From Cladosporium sp. IMV 00045 (lineage: Eukaryota > Ascomycota > Dothideomycetes > Cladosporiales > Cladosporiaceae): a DNA stretch of 15,119 nucleotides. Made by a program: the position numbers and the translations under genes. This document shows positions 9,054-15,119 of the stretch, piece by piece; position 1 is the first letter of the stretch; the number at the start of each line of letters is the position of its first letter. Location: assembly GCA_001931905.2 (NCBI GenBank), contig MSJI02000142.1:1-15119 (forward strand), read 5' to 3'. Below the pieces are notes generated by a model. It searched no databases. It saw only the letters and a program-made list of their open reading frames with translations, and had not been told where the DNA came from.

Positions 9054-11150
9054 ATACCTCCTAAGTATAGTAGTATTTATAAGCTAGCTACTAGTAAGGC
9101 TACTAAACCTATAACTACGCCTAAGAGGACTAGTAACTAATAAGTAGGTTGCTCTACTTTTTCTAATAATATCGATAATAGGGCTATAACTACTAGGCGC
9201 TACTATAACGCTAATACTAACGCTAACGCTAAGAAGAAAAGAAAGGTTCCTACTCCTAAATATAAAGAAGGCGCTAAGGTTAGCTCTACTAAGGAAGATA
9301 ATAATACTAAAGAGAATAATAAGGATAAGAAGGATAATAAGGATAATATAAATAATAATAATAATAATACTACCTCTAAGAAGAAGAAGCGTAGTACTAT
9401 TACTACTCTATTATCTAGTACTTATAAACCTACTCTATCTATTTCTTCTAAGAAATAAAGTAAATATAAGGCTACTAAAGATACTCCTTCTAAGCCTAGT
9501 AAAAGAGTCTATACTAAAGATACTAAAGAAGAAGAAGCTAGTAATAATAATAAAGAGGAAGAGGAAGTTAAGTTAGAGCCTAAAAATAAAGAGTATAAGA
9601 AAGAAGCTCTTATAAGTAAAAAGAGCTCTAAGACTATAAAGCCTCCTACTAAGACTAGCGCTAGGAAGGTAACTACGCTACGCTAGATTAGTAGTAAGCT
9701 ATACTCGAAGACCTTAGTTATAATAGCTACTAAGCCTAAGTTTATAAAAAGGAAGAGTTAGGCTAATACTAATTTACGTCCTAACTAGTCTCTTATTATT
9801 AAGACTACTACTATAATTACTAACTAAGCCTTTCTTTAGGAAGTTTATAAGAAATGCGCTTACTATATAAAGTATAGTAAGTATAATAGCTCTACGCTAC
9901 TATAACGACGCTAACTATTAAATAGGAAATGTTTATATAGGTAGAGATCCTAATCTTATTACTATACGTTATTATAAGAGCTATAATAATAGCTATAAGA
10001 AGTATTACTTCTTTTACTAAACTACTCTTATTACTCTCTTTAATATAGTAGTCTACGTATAGTCTATATAGCGTAGGCTCCTAGATAGTAATAATATAGA
10101 TAAGGTTCTTTAAGCTTACTCTAATTTCGAAGATATATACGACGCCTTTATTAGTAAGCTCTATACGTTCTAGATTAGCTACTATAAGACTATAGGAAAT
10201 ATAGCTACGCCTAAGAAAGGCGCTTATAATACTAGTACTAGCTCTAAGGATATAACTAGGTATATATATATAGAAGAGCTTTAGCGTATACGTATATATA
10301 TAGAATCGATAGTTAATCTAGGTTTCTAGGTTCGTATACTTTATAATACTTTCGCGCTACCTATACGCTCCTATAACGACTACTAATACTTTTCTAGATA
10401 ATAAAGAACCTTACTAAGAAAGAAGTTAAGAGTATACCTAACTAGTATTCTACTAGGGAGCTTATTCCTCTTATTAATAAGATCTAAGAGCGCTATAGCT
10501 ACTAGATTAATAGCCTTACTTAACTAGTCTTCTTAGAAGACCTACTATATATTATAAAGAGCGCTAAAGCAACTAAGAGTAACTCTATTATTTAGGATAC
10601 TAGTATAGTATTAGTATTACTATTTTACGCTACTTCTACGTTTCTAAGTCTCTCTAGGAAACTAACTACTAGCCTTTCTTATTATTCTACCTTAAAAGCC
10701 TTCTATACCTCTACTAGTCTTACCTAGGAGACTACTATTATTATTAATAATAATAATGCTTAAGAGGGTAGTAGCTCCCTATCTAATAAAGAGGTTCTTT
10801 ACTCTATTTACTATACTATAATAGACCTAGTCTACGCTACTACTACGCTACTACTACGCTAGATATCTAATAACTTTACGCCTAGTCTAGATAACTACTA
10901 GCGTAATAAGCTTATAGGTATAGAGATTAGTATAGATAAGAGGCTATATAATAACCTTACTAACTATAAGAGATCTATTATATATAAGAAACTTAATATA
11001 AGGTAGGCGTAAGAAGTAGAAGTCTATACGTAGAATGAAACTATAACGTTACTATAGAGCTTTTATAATACCTCTACGTCTAGTATATACTCGCTTAATA
11101 ATAATAACCCTATATCTAACTCGCCTATACCTATTAGGCCCTACTAATTC
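9054..11150 (+). pseudogene. RIP-degraded gene for a basic, NLS-bearing, low-complexity protein of unknown family
   Basis: I do not recognise the family. The frame starting at 9054 reads ATA-CCT-CCT-AAG, very likely an altered ATG start (ATG to ATA is a RIP change). The first ~250 codons are rich in Lys, Ser, Thr, Asn and Glu and look disordered. Residues 60-65 read KKKRKV (9231-9248), a classic monopartite nuclear-localisation pattern; a second cluster KKKKR is at 9378-9392; six Asn codons in a row lie at 9351-9368; and an acidic Glu run lies near 9550-9600. Two Cys codons survive at 9855 and 9930, with Tyr codons nearby that may be former Cys, which hints at a lost zinc-binding cluster. Between about 9935 and 10390 a different frame is less interrupted, so an intron or frameshift is possible. 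The gene points towards the pol copy (convergent). The 3' end is approximate. It could be an antisense accessory ORF of the retroelement or an unrelated repeated gene. Confidence 0.55.
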
Positions 11151-11758
11151 TAGTACCTACTCGATATTAATAGCTTTTACCTTAAACTACTAGGTCGCCT
11201 ATTTAAGACTATTAAGGCTAGGTAGTAGCTATACTAGGATTTGCCTTTCTACTTTTATAAGGATATCTATATTACCTTTAACTACTAATAGTTAGAGTAG
11301 TAAAAGCGTAATAATAATACTATACTAACTCTACCCTATTACGTTTAGTAGCCTAACCTGATTAGCTATTCCGGTTATATTAGTAATAAGCCTTATAAGG
11401 CTACCTAATTCTACTCTAAGTTCTAGAGCTCTAAGTTTACTCTAAGGAATAGTGTATTTTAAATTATCTTTCTTTATAAAGTACTTATAATCTAGTAGAA
11501 GTATATATTATATTATACTATTAATAGATAAACTAAGGAGCGTATTCGTAATATAGGTAGCGCTAGCTTCGCGCTAGATAAGAGCTAGGTTATTAAGGAG
11601 GCGCGCTACTAGCCTCTTAGGAAAAATAGTATAAGTATTATTATCCTAGAAGAGAGTATTATTTTTCTAGAGTATATAGTTCTTAAAGCTAAATAAGTTA
11701 TTTATTAGTAGTAGTAGAATACTATCTTAGTTATTATTTTCTTTTTCGTAAATAGTTA
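11151..11758 (-). other. Mirror copy of the unassigned segment
   Basis: This is the reverse-complement duplicate of 3362-3969. It contains no recognisable gene. The plus-strand frame of the upstream basic protein can be read on through it, interrupted only by TAG/TAA codons. Confidence 0.5.
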
Positions 11759-11784
11759 AGTAGGAGAAAACTCCTACTCCCTTT
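11759..11784 (-). other. Mirror copy of the purine tract and 8-bp hairpin
   Basis: This is the exact counterpart of 3336-3361, just downstream of the minus-strand pol copy. The stems are 11759-11766 and 11771-11778. Confidence 0.4.
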
Positions 11785-11826
11785 AATATTAGCCTACTAT
11801 CGCTATATACCTATAGTAATAGAGGT

Positions 11827-14800
11827 TTAATACTTCTTCTTACTTTTCTTATATTCTCTAATTAAGTTCTAAGAGCCTTCTAGGTTACTTTCTAGTTCCT
11901 ATTAGTTATAAGTATTAGGCTACCCTTACTACTTAATTAGGTACTAAATTACTTCTTTTCTTTTTTATTCCTTAAGGATTACTTCTACCTCCTACTTAGG
12001 TTTACTTTTAGTATCTAGTACTATAGGTATTAGTATCTCTATGCTATTACTATACTAGCTCTATAGTTCTAGGAGGGATATATAGAATACATTATATATT
12101 CTTAAGAACTCTTTTAGTAGTACTAGCTAGTATACTTAGGAGCCTATAGAGTTAATAACTCTATAGGGTCCTATAAAGTATAAAAATAGTTTCTTTATAA
12201 AGAGTTTTAACTTAATATTCTTTAAAGAAAGTAAGACTAGATCTCTAACCTTATAGGTCTAAGGTTTATAGGTCTTATTATAATACTACGTTTATACTTT
12301 TTAAGCTTACTTCTATATCTTCTCTATTATAGCTTATTTATACTCTAGTTACTAAATACGCTCCTTAGCTATTAGTACCCCCTTTTTAGGAAACTTATCT
12401 CGAGTTAATATAGTATAAATAGAGGGATTATAGCTTATAAGAGCGTAGAATAGACTTACTCCTAGCGTAGTAGATACGTAGTTATTACTAGTAAACTCTA
12501 CTATATATAAGAGGTCTATCTAATTATCCTAGTAGTTAGTATAGAAGTAACGTAAGTACTATTTAAGCGCTTAATTTTCCCTTTCTATTTACTTATCTAT
12601 TTATAGGTAGAAGGCTATACTTAGCTATTACTTTACCTTTATAGCGTAGTATACGCTTAACTAATACTTACTTATAAATACTAATCCTTAGTCTAATATA
12701 ATTCTTTTTAGTATACTATATTTATATATAATATATTTAAAGATTAATATATATAGCTCCTTAGCTATATAGGTCTTCTTATAAGGAATATACTTAGACA
12801 TTTTTATATATCTATTAATAACTATAAAGATAGAGTTACTTATATTATCTCTATACCTACTTAGAAGTAGGTCTACGATAAAGTCTATAGCTAACTCTTA
12901 GAATAGTTCTTCTAGTATTAGTAATACTATTATTTCTCTATATAGCTTATAGCGCCTTACTTTCGTCCTTTAGTAAATTATATATAAATTTATATATTCC
13001 TAGATATCCTTTCTAAGGTCCTTCTAGAAGTATTTCTATTAAATTAATTTAATAGTCTTTATAATACTAAAATAACTAGTAAGTAGGTTATTATAGTATC
13101 TTTTTAATAATTCCGCTTATAGTATAGAATCCTTAGGAATATAAATAGTATTATCCTTATAAAAGAGGCTATTACGTAGCGCGTACGCTACGCTAGTATA
13201 GTAACTACGCTACGTATTACTTATCGCCTTTACCTATTCGGGTTTAGTTAAGAGCCTAATTATATCCTTAATATTAGCTAAAAGCGCTTTATAAGGATAT
13301 TTAGCTTTTACTAAAGTAATTACTACTTTTCTTAGTAAAGTCTTTTATAATTCTTAATAGAAAGTAGAGATCTTTAGTAAATTAACTTTATCCTCTTATT
13401 ACAAACCTATTATCGCGACTACTCTATAAAGTAAGGTCGATAGGCTCTAGCTCTATTCTAATACCTAGTAGTTTAACTTCTCCTAGAGTATAAGTAAAAG
13501 AGTAGTCTTAGAGTCCTTAGCTAGTTTATAGTCTAGTTACCTCGATAGCGTATTAGTAGAGTTATTCTTCCTTATACGATATTTAATTTCGAAGTTAAAT
13601 AAGGCGAGAAAAGTAGCTTATTAAGCCTACCTTCTATTTAACTACTTAAGGGTTATAAACCCTTTAAAGTTATTATAGTTAGTAAGTATACGTACTAAGT
13701 ATATAGTGCTTTCGAGGTAGTATCGCTAATACTTAAAAGTACCTATAATTACTAGTAGCTCTTAGTTATACGTTTTATACTTCTACTCTATAGAGATAAA
13801 CTTCTTTAACTAAAAGGCTATAGGATGCTACTAGAGATTCTCTTCTTTTAGACTATAGAGCTAGAAGAGGATTATAGTAAAAGCGAAACTAGAAGTATTA
13901 GTTTTAAGCTATAGGGATTTTTCTAGGTTATAGTAGACTAGGATAGGAGCTTTTATAAAGGTATTATATACTCTCTAGAAAGCTACTCTTTCTCTATTAC
14001 TTAGTTTAAGCTTACTAGGCTTCTAACTATCTACTAGTCTCTTTAGGAGGTTAGTTAGTAGCTATACTATTCTTAAATAGGCGTATATAAACCTCTAGTA
14101 GAAGTTAGTAAACTCTAGGAACTACTAAACTATATAGTATAACTCTAGCTCTAGCTACTCCCTAATTATACTAACCCGGCGTTAATCTATCGATACGCTA
14201 GTACTAGATATAATAAACCCTAGGAACTCTACTTACTCTATAAAGAAGTAATACTTCTTCGGGTTTATATAGAGGGTATACTTCTAGAGTTATTCTAGGA
14301 CTAAATAAAGGTAGTATATATACTCCTTATAGGTCTTACTATAGATTAGAATGTTATCTAGGTAGACTACGTAGAAGTTATCTAGGTATCCTACTAAGGC
14401 TTTATTAATATACGCCTAGAATATAGCTAGCGTATTTATTAAGCTAAAGAGTATAACTAGATATTCGAAATAACTATAACGCGTTCGAAAAGCTATCTTC
14501 TACTTATTACCTTAGTAGATAGAAATATAGTAATAGGCGTCTTTAAGATTAAGCGCTAAAAAGACTTTTACTCTACTTAGTCTATTAAGAGTTTTACTTA
14601 TTAGTAGAAGTAGTATATAATCCTTTATTATAATAGCGTTTAAGCCTCTATAGTCTATATAGAGCTATAGTAACCTATCCTTCTTTAGTACGAAAAGGAT
14701 AGGAGCTTCTACCTTACTAGCGCTACGCTAGATCTACTTATTTATAGTAGCCTTTTCTAAGTAGTTCCTTAACTCCTCGAGTTCTAACTTCGAGAGGTTA

Positions 14801-15117
14801 TAAAGTAGCTAAAATAGTAGTACTATATTAGGTTTAAAGTAGATAAGATAAACTATATCTACTATCTTCTTCTATATCTTCTATAGGTCTATATCGAAGA
14901 CGTCTATAAAGTCTTTAATATTAGGTAGTAAAGAGTATAAAACTCTATTACTCTTAGTAACCTCTTCTTTCGAGGTTATAGTAGATATAAGATATACTTA
15001 TACTACTATTATAAACTCTAAGTAGGCTTCTATAGTATGTATCGTATTTACGCTATAGAGTTAAATTAACTCTAAATCAATCCTATATCTCTAGTAGTTT
15101 ATCCTAGAGTTAGTAAC
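11827..15117 (-). pseudogene. pol: Mirror copy of the degraded chromovirus pol
   Basis: This is the reverse-complement duplicate of 3-3293, with the same stops, the same Asp-to-Asn changes (YLDN motif at 14335-14364, motif A at 14548-14550) and the same preserved integrase acidic codons (near 12883, 12691 and 12583). The chromodomain is at about 11845-11994. No copy-specific mutation was found in the blocks compared. It is likewise truncated at the window edge, before protease and gag. Confidence 0.92.
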
Positions 15118-15119
15118 TA

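Larger units (their letters stand above)
8410..15119 (-). repeat. Right arm of giant inverted repeat
   Basis: This is the mirror copy of 1-6710, identical wherever compared. Its pol copy is on the minus strand and the accessory gene copy is on the plus strand. The outer end is at or beyond base 15119. The exact symmetry of the window (1 pairs with 15119) means either that the window was centred on the palindrome or that it is a complete contig bounded by it. Confidence 0.97.

Noticed and set aside
1..15119. Terminal inverted repeats of a DNA transposon
   Set aside because: The arms contain truncated retrotransposon pol at their outer ends rather than a transposase between short TIRs. The inversion is a duplication of retroelement DNA, not a TIR pair.
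1..15119. tRNA, rRNA or CRISPR features
   Set aside because: No cloverleaf with conserved T-loop bases, no rRNA-like segment and no regularly spaced repeat was seen on either strand.

Overview
The window reads as repeat-rich, non-genic chromatin of a filamentous ascomycete (Pezizomycotina) that has been saturated by repeat-induced point mutation (RIP). The dinucleotides CA and TG are almost absent on both strands. TA is hugely over-represented, CpG survives, and GC content is about one third by eye. I see no intact gene, RNA gene or CRISPR array. Every recognisable reading frame is broken by TAG/TAA codons of the kind that CAA, CAG, TGG and CGA-like codons become under CpA-to-TpA mutation.

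The dominant structure is one very large inverted repeat centred on base 7560: position i pairs with position 15120-i. The left arm (1-6710) and right arm (8410-15119) matched base for base in every block I aligned, covering most of the arm length. A further ~94 bases on the inner side (6711-6804 against 8316-8409) still match but with several mismatches. Between them is a non-palindromic loop of about 1.5 kb (6805-8315).

Each arm, read inward from the window edge, contains the following. (a) A 5'-truncated Ty3/gypsy chromovirus pol, in one uninterrupted frame for about 1,097 codons: reverse transcriptase, RNase H, integrase and a C-terminal chromodomain. It lies at 3-3293 on + and 11827-15117 on -. 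(b) A purine tract and perfect 8-bp hairpin just after pol, a possible polypurine tract / LTR edge. (c) About 0.6 kb with no assignable gene. (d) A second degraded reading frame on the opposite strand, converging on pol, for a basic, low-complexity protein with nuclear-localisation-like lysine/arginine clusters and a few cysteines (9054 to about 11150 on +; about 3970-6066 on -). (e) About 0.65 kb of hairpin-rich non-coding DNA.

The loop holds a fragment of a different chromovirus: the end of an integrase and its chromodomain on + (about 6710-7498). After it come about 0.8 kb that I could not assign.

The most informative observation is that the few CA/TG dinucleotides that escaped RIP are the same sites in both arms. 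RIP is stochastic between copies, so this suggests the arms were duplicated, or homogenised by gene conversion, after RIP. The alternative is an assembly or library artefact. Gag, protease and 5' LTR are missing on both sides because the window begins and ends inside pol, exactly symmetrically.
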